The notes under the pieces were generated by a model that saw only the letters and a program-made list of their open reading frames with translations, was not told where the DNA came from and searched no databases. From Streptomyces griseosporeus (GTDB lineage: Bacteria; Actinomycetota; Actinomycetes; Streptomycetales; Streptomycetaceae), in NCBI RefSeq assembly GCF_014656055.1, contig NZ_BNBR01000003.1, positions 494,482 through 558,481 of the forward strand: a DNA stretch of 64,000 bases. Reading direction: 5' to 3'. Positions 8,634 to 15,507 of the stretch are shown here, piece after piece (the stretch's first letter is position 1; every line of letters begins with the position of its first letter). A program made the position numbers and the translations under genes.

Positions 8634-10589
8634 TCACAGCGGTGCGTCCACGGGATCGGTGTCCTCGTCGGGCAGCGGGCGGCGCGGGTCGTCGTAGAGC
8701 AGCGCGAGGGGTTCGGCCCAGGCGCTGTCGCCGCGCTGCTCGCTGATGTCCTGTCGTACGCGGCGCAGCCGGTCGGGGAGTTCGGCGAGCGAGCCGAGCG
8801 TTTCGAGGAACTTCTCCACGCGCGCGTGGAGGGTGTCGCACTCCGGCAGGCAGGCGCGGTCGGGGTGGCTGCCGAGGTGCCAGAGCGCCACGCCGTGCCC
8901 GCCCTTCAGGGCGTGCTGCATCGCGACCCGGCCGACGCCCTGTCCGGCCGGGCGGCACATCACGGGGATGCGGTCGCGCTCCGCGGCGCGGTAGCCGACG
9001 GCGTCGACGGCGCCCGGCGGGGGCATGCGCCAGCCCTGGAAGCGGGTGACGGCACTCATGCCGTGCCAGCGGTCCAGCCAGAGGCGGTCCGGTTCGCCCC
9101 GGCGTTCCAGGGCGCGCAGCACCACGCGGCGGCGGGCGCCGAGGTGGCCGGGGTCGTTGAGCCGGGCGATGTCGTCGAAGAGCCAGCGGTGCACGGCGGT
9201 GTCGAAGTGTTCGGCGGGCAAGGCCACTTCGAGGGGGACGGGGTGGCCCTTGCGGTCCTCCTCGCGCAGCAGCCCGCCGAGCGGGCCGCGCAGTGCCTGG
9301 ACCAGCTCGTCGGGCCGGTGGCCGTGCACGGAGGTGTCCGTGCGGTGGATCTCGGGCAGGCCGTCGCCGCTGTCGTACCAGATCTGCCAGAAGAACCGGA
9401 CGGGCTGCGCGCCGATCACCGGGTCTAGCAGCAGCGCCACGACGGGGCCCTCGCCGGGTCCCGGGTAGGAGATCACGACGCGTTCGGGGCCGTCGTCGGG
9501 GGGCGGGCGCAGTTCGTCGGGCAGGACGGCGCCGCTGACGAGGGCGTGCAGGTGGGGGCGGGGGTCGCGGCGCAGCCGCCGCCGGATCCAGTCGGCGAGG
9601 GCGGTGCAGTCGGCGCCACGCGCGCGTGCGTGGGCCTCGACGAGCTTGAGGTAGCGCAGGAAGACCAGCGGGTCGAGCGGGTGGGTGCCCTCGTAGAGCA
9701 GGCCGTGGCCGTCGCGCCAGCTCCACAGCTCGGGGGTGTCGCCCGCCCACTTGCGGTGGCTGCGCGCCTCCATGGCGGCGACGCGGACGGTGGGGCTGTC
9801 GGGCGGCTGCGGCAGCTCGGCGAGCAGGGCGAGCGCCTGCCGGCGGTCGCGGGGTGTCCAGGCGGCGGTGTGTTCGGCCGGCGGCCCGCCCTGGAGGTCG
9901 ATCCAGTTGTCGCCGCTCTCGGACACGGGTTCCTCGCCGTGCCAGCGGTCGTGCGCGGCGAGCACGGTCCGGTACGTCTCACCGAACCGGCGCAGCGCGG
10001 TGAGGGCGACGGCCTTGCCGCCGTCCTTCTCCTTGCGCCGGGACTTGATCAGCCCGACGACCGCTCCCGTCTCCGGGTCGAGCAGCGGGCCGCCGGACAT
10101 GCCGTTCGGGAAGTCGATGTCGGGCTTGATGATCAGCCCGTACGTGCCCTCGTGGCCGTTGATCTCGGCGTCGACCATGCGGAAGACGGCCTCGGGCGGC
10201 CCGGGGTAGTAGCCGCAGGCCTTCAGGGCGCCGGAGTGCCGGGCGGCCCGGTCGGAGAGCCACACGCACTCGTGCGCGTGACGGTCGGGGTCGCCGGTCA
10301 GCCGGACCAGGGCCAGGTCCTCGGCGAGCGGCACCTTGGGACTGCGCGGGTCGGTCACCAGCCACTCGGCCAGCCGGGCCTCGGCGTCGACGCCCTCGCC
10401 GCGCACCCGGAACACGGTGTCCCGGCCGGCGGCGAGGTGGGGGCGCAGCACATGGGCGGCGGTGAGCACCCAGCCGGGCGCGACGAAGAAGCCGCTGCCC
10501 CATAACGGGGTGTCCTTGCCTCCGGCGGCCAGCAGATGGACGGTGGCGGCGCGTACGAGCTCGGACAGCCGGTCCTCGCGCTCACTCAT
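8634..10589 (-). CDS. Trypsin-like serine protease with VMAP-C-like C-terminal domain
   Basis: In this 651-residue protein, residues about 15-215 form a chymotrypsin/trypsin-fold protease. His46 sits in TAAHVL, Asp91 in EDLALVRL and Ser165 in GMSGGPL, so the triad is intact. No signal peptide is visible, so it acts in the cytoplasm. The remaining 420 residues resemble the C-terminal domain of vWA-MoxR-associated proteins (VMAP-C), with a YPGPGEGP stretch and many Trp residues. Comparative genomics places such proteases with TRYCO small proteins, MoxR and vWA partners in proposed NTP-dependent conflict systems. Its start overlaps the end of the TRYCO1 gene by 8 nt. Likely substrates (a toxin precursor, a regulator or host proteins) are unknown. 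Confidence 0.88.
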   Translation of the reverse strand: MSEREDRLSELVRAATVHLLAAGGKDTPLWGSGFFVAPGWVLTAAHVLRPHLAAGRDTVFRVRGEGVDAEARLAEWLVTDPRSPKVPLAEDLALVRLTGDPDRHAHECVWLSDRAARHSGALKACGYYPGPPEAVFRMVDAEINGHEGTYGLIIKPDIDFPNGMSGGPLLDPETGAVVGLIKSRRKEKDGGKAVALTALRRFGETYRTVLAAHDRWHGEEPVSESGDNWIDLQGGPPAEHTAAWTPRDRRQALALLAELPQPPDSPTVRVAAMEARSHRKWAGDTPELWSWRDGHGLLYEGTHPLDPLVFLRYLKLVEAHARARGADCTALADWIRRRLRRDPRPHLHALVSGAVLPDELRPPPDDGPERVVISYPGPGEGPVVALLLDPVIGAQPVRFFWQIWYDSGDGLPEIHRTDTSVHGHRPDELVQALRGPLGGLLREEDRKGHPVPLEVALPAEHFDTAVHRWLFDDIARLNDPGHLGARRRVVLRALERRGEPDRLWLDRWHGMSAVTRFQGWRMPPPGAVDAVGYRAAERDRIPVMCRPAGQGVGRVAMQHALKGGHGVALWHLGSHPDRACLPECDTLHARVEKFLETLGSLAELPDRLRRVRQDISEQRGDSAWAEPLALLYDDPRRPLPDEDTDPVDAPL

Positions 10590-10941
10590 CCCCGGCCGCG
10601 TTCCCCCCGGTCTCCCCCGCGCTCCCGCGGTCGAACTGCCAGGTGAGGGTGACCTGCAGGGATGCCTTGGCCTCGCCCCGCGCGAGCACGGCGACGGCGA
10701 GGCCCTCCTTGGCGGTCAGCTCCACCCCGAAGGTGATGGCGGCCTCGTCGGGCCGGGCCGAGCGGGCGGCGTCGAGGACGGTGCCGCCGACGGCGCTGAT
10801 CAGCTCCTGGAGCTGGGCGACCTTGGCGACCGCGGTCTCGGTGAAGCCGACGTCCTCCTGGTCGTCGTAGGCCTCGCCCGCGCCGATCCGGGCCGTGATG
10901 ACGGTGCCGTCCGGCAGTTCGACGTCCTGGATGTGACTCAT
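10582..10941 (-). CDS. CU044_2847-family small protein (trypsin-co-occurring domain, TRYCO1)
   Basis: This 119-residue protein begins MSHIQDVELPDGTVITARI and continues with an amphipathic segment and FGVELTAKEGLAVAV, a pattern typical of the CU044_2847/TRYCO1 family. The family co-occurs with trypsin-like proteases. Its role is thought to be regulatory or adaptor, but no activity is proven. It is the first gene of the array. The ATG at 10941 follows a GGGGGGAGAG ribosome site, and its last codons overlap the protease start by 8 nt, so the two products are probably made in equal amounts. Confidence 0.85.
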   Translation of the reverse strand: MSHIQDVELPDGTVITARIGAGEAYDDQEDVGFTETAVAKVAQLQELISAVGGTVLDAARSARPDEAAITFGVELTAKEGLAVAVLARGEAKASLQVTLTWQFDRGSAGETGGNAAGDE

Positions 10942-11072
10942 CGCGCTCTCCCCCCGCAGAGCCGGTGCCGCCGGGCCGCTTCGTCAACCCTGCCCGCACG
11001 GCGCTCACTTGACGTGGGACGAGGTTAATACCCGGGCCGGTTGCGGGACCACCGGGTGTACGGGACCACGGT

Positions 11073-11252
11073 CTACTCGTCGTCCTCGTCGTCGAGCCGG
11101 GCCAGCCAGGTCGCCAGCCGCTCGACCGGCACCTCGAAGTCCGGGTTCAGGTCGACGAACGTGCGCAGCTGCTCGGCGAGCCACTCGAAGGTGACCTCCT
11201 CCTCGCCGCGCCGCTTCTCCAGTTCCTCGATGCCTCGGTCGGTGAAGTACAA
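11073..11252 (-). CDS. DUF6104 family small protein
   Basis: This 59-residue acidic protein begins (M)YFTDRGIEELEKRRGEEEV and ends LARLDDEDDE. I chose TTG 11252 as the start because an AGGAG site lies 8 nt upstream and the family usually begins at MYFTDRG. Longer readings run into the divergent promoter region. Function is unknown. The Trp-containing middle (FEWLAEQLRTFVDLNPDFEVPVERLATWL) suggests a compact helical fold. It stands alone between the conflict array and the divergent DUF4097-PadR operon, with 216 nt separating the two divergent starts. Confidence 0.82.
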   Translation of the reverse strand: MYFTDRGIEELEKRRGEEEVTFEWLAEQLRTFVDLNPDFEVPVERLATWLARLDDEDDE

Positions 11253-11350
11253 CTCTCGCTCCTGCGTACGGACGGGACCGGCCCCATCCCGGGCCTGCCC
11301 CCTCAGGGTATGCCGTGCGCGGACCACCGGAACGGGTGACCGGCCCGCCC

Positions 11351-11399
11351 TTGACTTCCCCGGCCCGCGATATATCGTGAATGGGGTCAGACACGATAT
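11351..11399 (+). promoter_or_regulatory. Promoter with overlapping inverted-repeat operator (probable PadR site)
   Basis: TTGACT (11351-11356) is followed 16 nt later by TATCGT (11373-11378), a plausible -35/-10 pair for the DUF4097-PadR operon. The -10 sits inside a perfect inverted repeat: ATATCGTG (11372-11379) and CACGATAT (11392-11399), 12 nt apart. Binding there would block the promoter. PadR proteins commonly autoregulate through such AT-rich dyads. The match of this dyad to the local PadR protein is inferred from position. Confidence 0.6.
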
Positions 11400-11468
11400 G
11401 GCGTGTCGAGGGTCGTGGCCGTGCGTCCCGCGGTGGGGGACGGCCGACCGTTCGAGGAGGGCTGTCCC

Positions 11469-12425
11469 ATGTCCGAGTGGTCCGTCGCCGAGCCGAGGAA
11501 GCTCACGTTCGACGAGCCGGTGCGCGCGCTGCACGTCCGCATCGTCAACGGCACGGTCAACGTGGTGGGCACGGACGAGGGTCCGGCCCGTCTGGAGGTC
11601 TCCGAGCTGGAGGGGCCGCCGCTGCTGGTGACGCACCGGGGCGGCACCCTGACGGTGGCGTACGAGGACCTGCCCTGGAAGGGCTTCTTGAAGTGGCTCG
11701 ACCGCAACGGCTGGCGGCGCAGCGCGGTCGTCTCCCTGGCGGTGCCGGCGGGCACCCGCGTGGAGGTCGGCGTGGTCAGCGCGACGGCCGTGGTCTCCGG
11801 CATCGACGCGCCCACCGAGGTCAGGGGCGTCTCCGGCGACACCACGCTGGTACGGCTCGGCGGCCCGGTCCGCGCCGACACCGTCTCGGGCAGCGTGGAG
11901 GCCCAGGCCCTCAGCGGCGACCTGCGCTTCAACTCCGTCTCCGGCGACCTGACGATGGTGGACGGCGCCGGGTCCGCGGTGCGGGCGGACTCGGTGAGCG
12001 GCTCGATGATCGTCGACCTGGATCCGGCGGGCGGCCCCACCGACGTGGCCCTGACCAGCGTCTCCGGCGAGATCGCCATCCGGCTGCCGCACCCGGCGGA
12101 CACCCGGGTGGAGGCGAACACGGCGAGCGGCACGGTCTCCAACGCGTTCGAGGACCTGCGGGTGGGCGGCCAGTGGGGCGCCAAGCGGATCACCGGCCGG
12201 CTCGGCACGGGCAGCGGCCGACTGAAGGCGACCACCGTCTCCGGCTCGATCGCCCTGCTGCGCCGCCCGCCCCAGGAGGACGAACCGTGGGAGGCGGCAC
12301 CGGACGACGGCCCCGCGGCGGGAACAGCCACGGCCCCGGGGGAGAATTCCGTTTCCGGCCGGGATGAGGGCGCGCAGGGCCCCGACGCCCCGGCCGACGG
12401 CACGACCGACAAGAAGGTGCTCTGA
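11469..12425 (+). CDS. DUF4097 family beta-strand repeat protein
   Basis: The ATG at 11469 (MSEWSVAEPRKLTFDEPV) follows a GAGGAGGG site. In this 318-residue protein, residues about 20-250 consist of short repeats of the form VSGxx...V (for example VRGVSGDTTLV, ADTVSGSVEA, NSVSGDLTMV, ADSVSGSMIV). These are the signature of DUF4097 right-handed beta-helix proteins. A disordered acidic tail of about 60 residues follows. No signal peptide or membrane segment is seen. It is the first gene of an operon with a PadR regulator 1 nt downstream. This pairing is common in Streptomyces, but its purpose is unknown. Confidence 0.9.
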   Translation: MSEWSVAEPRKLTFDEPVRALHVRIVNGTVNVVGTDEGPARLEVSELEGPPLLVTHRGGTLTVAYEDLPWKGFLKWLDRNGWRRSAVVSLAVPAGTRVEVGVVSATAVVSGIDAPTEVRGVSGDTTLVRLGGPVRADTVSGSVEAQALSGDLRFNSVSGDLTMVDGAGSAVRADSVSGSMIVDLDPAGGPTDVALTSVSGEIAIRLPHPADTRVEANTASGTVSNAFEDLRVGGQWGAKRITGRLGTGSGRLKATTVSGSIALLRRPPQEDEPWEAAPDDGPAAGTATAPGENSVSGRDEGAQGPDAPADGTTDKKVL

Positions 12426-12426
12426 C

Positions 12427-13440
12427 ATGCCCCCCGTCTTCGCCCACGGCCGCCTCCGCCTCTACCTGCTGAAGCTCCTGGACGAGGCCCCGCGCCACGG
12501 CTACGAGGTGATCCGCCTCCTGGAGGAACGCTTCCAGGGGCTGTACGCGCCCTCGGCGGGCACGGTGTACCCGCGCCTGGCCAAGCTGGAGGCCGAGGGC
12601 CTGGTCACGCACACCACCGAGGGCGGCCGGAAGGTGTACTCCATCACGGACGCGGGCCGCGCCGAACTGGCCGACCGCAGCGGTGAACTGGCCGACCTGG
12701 AGCTGGAGATCCGCGAGTCGGTCGCCGAACTGGCCGCCGAGATCCGGGCGGACGTCCGCGGCGCGGCCGGCGACCTGCGGCGCGAGATGCGCGCGGCGGC
12801 CAGCGAGGCGCGCACCGGCCCGGGCGAGGGCGAATCCGGGGAGTACGGCGACAAGGAGTCCTGGCGCGCGGCCAAGGAGGAGATGCGGCGCGTCAAGCAG
12901 GAGTGGAAGGAGCAGGCCCGGCGGGCCAAGGACGAGAGCCGCCGCGCCCGCGAGGAGGCCCAGCGGGCCCGCCGCCAGGCCAAGGAGGCACAGGACCGCG
13001 CCCGGGCGCAGGCCCAGGAGGAGCTGCAGCGCATAGCGCGGCGCGTCCAGGAGCAGGTGCAGGACCACTTCGCGCGCGGCGACTGGCCGACGGGCGTGAA
13101 GGAGGGCCTGGCCGAACTTGCCAAGGAGTTCGGCGAGTTCGGCAAGGACTTCGGCAAGGAGTTCACCCGGGACCGCGCCTCCGCCCGGCCGGCGCCGTCC
13201 CCCGAGTACTCGCAGACCCCGGAGGACTTCCCCGCCGCATACGTCCCGGCCTGGGCGCACGAGTCCCCGACCGGTGATCCGGCCCGCGACCTGGACCGGC
13301 TCCTCGACCGCTTCCGCGACGACATCCGCGACGCGGCCCGCGACCACGGGGTCACCGCCGACCAGCTCCGCGACGCCCGCCGCCATCTGTCGACGGCGGC
13401 GGCCCACATCGGCGCGCTGCTGCGCACGCGCCGGCCCTGA
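12427..13440 (+). CDS. PadR family transcriptional regulator with long coiled-coil extension
   Basis: In this 337-residue protein, residues 1-95 are a PadR winged helix (RLYLLKLLDEAPRHGYEVI, then SAGTVYPRLAKLEAEGLV and GRKVYSITDAGRAEL). Unlike ordinary PadR proteins of about 110-200 residues, it continues into a highly charged helix rich in Arg, Glu and Ala (about 105-225), including KEFGEFGKDFGKEF repeats. A second helical domain near the C-terminus (DLDRLLDRFRDDIRDAARD) follows. The ATG follows the DUF4097 stop by 1 nt, so the two are co-translated. It probably represses its own operon through the dyad at 11372-11399. The long helix may mediate oligomerisation or partner binding (inferred). 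Confidence 0.9.
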   Translation: MPPVFAHGRLRLYLLKLLDEAPRHGYEVIRLLEERFQGLYAPSAGTVYPRLAKLEAEGLVTHTTEGGRKVYSITDAGRAELADRSGELADLELEIRESVAELAAEIRADVRGAAGDLRREMRAAASEARTGPGEGESGEYGDKESWRAAKEEMRRVKQEWKEQARRAKDESRRAREEAQRARRQAKEAQDRARAQAQEELQRIARRVQEQVQDHFARGDWPTGVKEGLAELAKEFGEFGKDFGKEFTRDRASARPAPSPEYSQTPEDFPAAYVPAWAHESPTGDPARDLDRLLDRFRDDIRDAARDHGVTADQLRDARRHLSTAAAHIGALLRTRRP

Positions 13441-13451
13441 GCGGGGGCCGG

Positions 13452-14018
13452 TCAGCCGGCCTTCGCCTCTCCCCCGCTGTACAGCACCCGGCTCACCGAC
13501 GCATGGGTCACCCCGTGGTCGGCGAGGACCTCGCCGGCCACGCCGGGCAGCACGGTCAGGGCGAGCAGCAGATGCTCGTCGCCGATGTGCTTGTCCCGGC
13601 GGGCGAGCGCCATGCGCAGGGACCGCTCCAGCACCTGCTTGGCCTCCCGGCCGAACGTGGGCCGGCGCCCGGACCACCAACCCCGGTCGGTCCGGTCGCC
13701 GGACATCGCCCCCACCCCGTGCACCTCCTCCACCCGGGCCACGATCTCCGACACGTCGATGCCGAGCCCGGCCAGGGCATCGGCCTCGGCCTGTGACAGC
13801 CCGGCCCGCCGCCGCGCGTCCTCCAGCGCCTGCCGCACCGACTCCCGCCGCCCGGGAAGGCCGAGCGCGGCGAGCGCGAACGACCCGCGGCTCGCCTCCC
13901 GGTCCATCAGGGCGAGCAGCAGATGCCCGGCGTCCACCACCTGCTCCTTGCCGCTCTCCGCGTACGCGAACGCCCCCTTGACGACGGCACGGGCGTCCTT
14001 CGTGAACCGCTCGAACAT
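13452..14018 (-). CDS. Clp N-terminal domain protein (ClpC/ClpB N-domain only)
   Basis: This 188-residue protein begins MFERFTKDARAVVKGAFAYA and contains the two Clp-N repeats (GHLLLALMDREAS near residue 30, and HIGDEHLLLALTVLPG near 145). It has no AAA+ module. Stand-alone Clp-N proteins are thought to bind substrates or adaptors of Clp machines. The ATG overlaps the stop of the upstream HTH gene by 1 nt (TGATG), so the two form a coupled pair. Expression is probably set by the double palindrome upstream of the HTH gene. The stop lies 11 nt from the stop of the convergent PadR gene, and no separate terminator fits between them. Confidence 0.88.
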   Translation of the reverse strand: MFERFTKDARAVVKGAFAYAESGKEQVVDAGHLLLALMDREASRGSFALAALGLPGRRESVRQALEDARRRAGLSQAEADALAGLGIDVSEIVARVEEVHGVGAMSGDRTDRGWWSGRRPTFGREAKQVLERSLRMALARRDKHIGDEHLLLALTVLPGVAGEVLADHGVTHASVSRVLYSGGEAKAG

Positions 14019-14227
14019 CAACGCCTCCCGTACTTCTTGTGCACGGCCTGCCTGGTCACTCCGAGCTCGGCGGCGATCTCCTGCCACGACCAGCCCTGAT
14101 TGCGCGCACTGCGCACCTGCACCGCCTCCAGCTGCTCCAGCAGCCGCCGCAGGGCGGCGACGGCACGCAGCCCGACCCGCGGGTCGCGGTCACCGGCACG
14201 CTCGGCCAGATCTGTTGCCTCGGTCAT
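14018..14227 (-). CDS. Small helix-turn-helix DNA-binding protein
   Basis: This 69-residue protein (MTEATDLAERAGDRDPRVG...) has a clear HTH at the C-terminus: GWSWQEIAAELGVTRQAVHKKYGRR. The N-terminal half is a helix that probably dimerises. It is coupled to the Clp-N gene. Two 16-nt palindromes begin 4 nt upstream of its ATG, which strongly suggests autoregulation. The family is common in actinomycetes as an HTH/Clp-N pair. Target and signal are unknown. Confidence 0.85.
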   Translation of the reverse strand: MTEATDLAERAGDRDPRVGLRAVAALRRLLEQLEAVQVRSARNQGWSWQEIAAELGVTRQAVHKKYGRR

Positions 14228-14230
14228 GAT

Positions 14231-14274
14231 GTCAACGTACGTTGACAGGACGCGTCACGTCAACCCCGGTTGAC
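14231..14274 (-). promoter_or_regulatory. Two tandem palindromic operators GTCAAC-N4-GTTGAC
   Basis: The perfect palindrome GTCAACGTACGTTGAC lies at 14231-14246. A second copy, GTCAACCCCGGTTGAC, is at 14259-14274, starting 28 bp from the first. Both share the 6-nt arms and differ only in the 4-nt centre. They lie directly upstream of the HTH gene start at 14227, where promoter elements would be. The natural reading is two dimers of the small HTH protein binding about 2.7 turns apart. Which protein binds was not tested. Confidence 0.7.
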
Positions 14275-14285
14275 ATACGGGGCCG

Positions 14286-14318
14286 AAAAAGAGGCGGGCC
14301 CGCCCCGGGGCCCGCCTC
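14286..14318 (-). terminator. Rho-independent terminator of the dehydrogenase gene
   Basis: On the minus strand the arms GAGGCGGGCC and GGCCCGCCTC (14309-14318 and 14291-14300) form a 10-bp stem around an 8-nt loop. A run of five T follows (14290-14286). It lies 11 nt past the stop of the dehydrogenase gene at 14330. Confidence 0.8.
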
Positions 14319-14329
14319 AGCACCTCACC

Positions 14330-15295
14330 TCAGGCGTTGGTGAGCACGATCTTCCCGAACAACTCCCCCGACGCCATCCGCTCGAACCCGTCCCGGGCCC
14401 GGTCCATCGGCAGCACGTCGTCGATGACGGGCCGTACGCCGGTGGCGGCGCAGAAGGCGAGCAGGTCCTCCAGCTCGTCCTTGGTGCCCATGGTGGAGCC
14501 GACGACCTTCAGCTCCAGGAAGAAGATCCGGGTCAGCTCCGCGTGCGACGGCCGGTCACCGCTGGTGGCCCCGGAGATGACGAGCGTGCCGCCGGGCCGC
14601 AGCGACTTCACCGAATGCGACCAGGTCGCGGCACCCACGGTCTCGATGACGGCGTCGACCCGCTGCGGCAGCCGCGCCCCCGGCTCGACCGCCTCCACGG
14701 CGCCCAGCTCCAGCGCCCGCTTCCGCTTGGCCTCGTCCCGGCTCGTGGCGAAGACCCGCAGGCCGGCCGCCTTGCCGAGCACGATCGCGGCGGTGGCGAC
14801 GCCGCCACCGGCGCCCTGCACCAGCACCGAGTCACCGGGGCGCACCCCGGCGTTGGTGAACAGCATCCGGTACGCCGTCAGCCAGGCGGTCGGCAGACAG
14901 GCGGCCTCCTCGAAGGACAGCTCCTTCGGCTTGGGCAGGATGTTCCAGGTCGGCACGGCGACCTGCTCGGCGAAGGTGCCCTGGTAGCGCTCGGTGAGGA
15001 TGGACCGGGGCTCCTTGGGCCCGACCCCGTGACCGCTCTGGCCGATCACGGAGTGCAGGACGACCTCGTTGCCGTCCTCGTCGACGCCGGCGGCGTCACA
15101 GCCGAGGATCATCGGCAGGCGGTCCTCCGGGAGGCCCACGCCCCGCAGGGACCAGAGGTCGTGGTGGTTGAGGGAAGCGGCCTTGACGTTGACGACACTC
15201 CAGCCGGAACGGGCCTCGGGGGCCGGGCGGTCCCCCAACTCCAGGCCGTTCAGCGGCTGGTCACGGTCGATTCGGGCGGCGTAGACGGCGAACAT
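14330..15295 (-). CDS. Zinc-binding (MDR-type) alcohol dehydrogenase/quinone reductase-like oxidoreductase
   Basis: This 321-residue medium-chain dehydrogenase/reductase begins MFAVYAARIDRDQPL. The GroES-like N-terminal half contains SLNHHDLWSLRG and a truncated ILGCDAAG motif. The Rossmann half has VLVQGAGGGVATAA for NAD(P)H binding, near residue 165. Classical zinc ligands of alcohol dehydrogenase are not obvious, so a quinone oxidoreductase-like role without zinc is possible. An earlier in-frame start at 15352 exists, but the conserved text begins at ATG 15295. It has its own terminator and seems monocistronic. The substrate cannot be told from the sequence. Confidence 0.85.
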   Translation of the reverse strand: MFAVYAARIDRDQPLNGLELGDRPAPEARSGWSVVNVKAASLNHHDLWSLRGVGLPEDRLPMILGCDAAGVDEDGNEVVLHSVIGQSGHGVGPKEPRSILTERYQGTFAEQVAVPTWNILPKPKELSFEEAACLPTAWLTAYRMLFTNAGVRPGDSVLVQGAGGGVATAAIVLGKAAGLRVFATSRDEAKRKRALELGAVEAVEPGARLPQRVDAVIETVGAATWSHSVKSLRPGGTLVISGATSGDRPSHAELTRIFFLELKVVGSTMGTKDELEDLLAFCAATGVRPVIDDVLPMDRARDGFERMASGELFGKIVLTNA

Positions 15296-15466
15296 GCAGC
15301 CGACGATAGGTTGACCGGCCCCCGGAAGGAACCAACCCGCCTTGTGACACATGCCCTCTTGTGCGGACGCCTACCTTCACCCCGCCCATGGAGGCACCCG
15401 GCGCCGGTGCCGGCCGGGGGCGCCCCGCAGAACCCACCGTCCACCCGCACGGACGAACCCACAGGT

Positions 15467-15500
15467 AAAAAAATGGCCCCGCCCGAACGGGCGGGGCCAT
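15467..15500 (-). terminator. Rho-independent terminator of the malic enzyme gene
   Basis: ATGGCCCCGCCCG pairs with CGGGCGGGGCCAT across a 2-nt AA centre (15473-15500), giving a 13-bp stem. On the minus strand it is followed by seven T (15473-15467). It sits 8 nt after the malic enzyme stop. Confidence 0.88.
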
Positions 15501-15507
15501 CCGAGCG

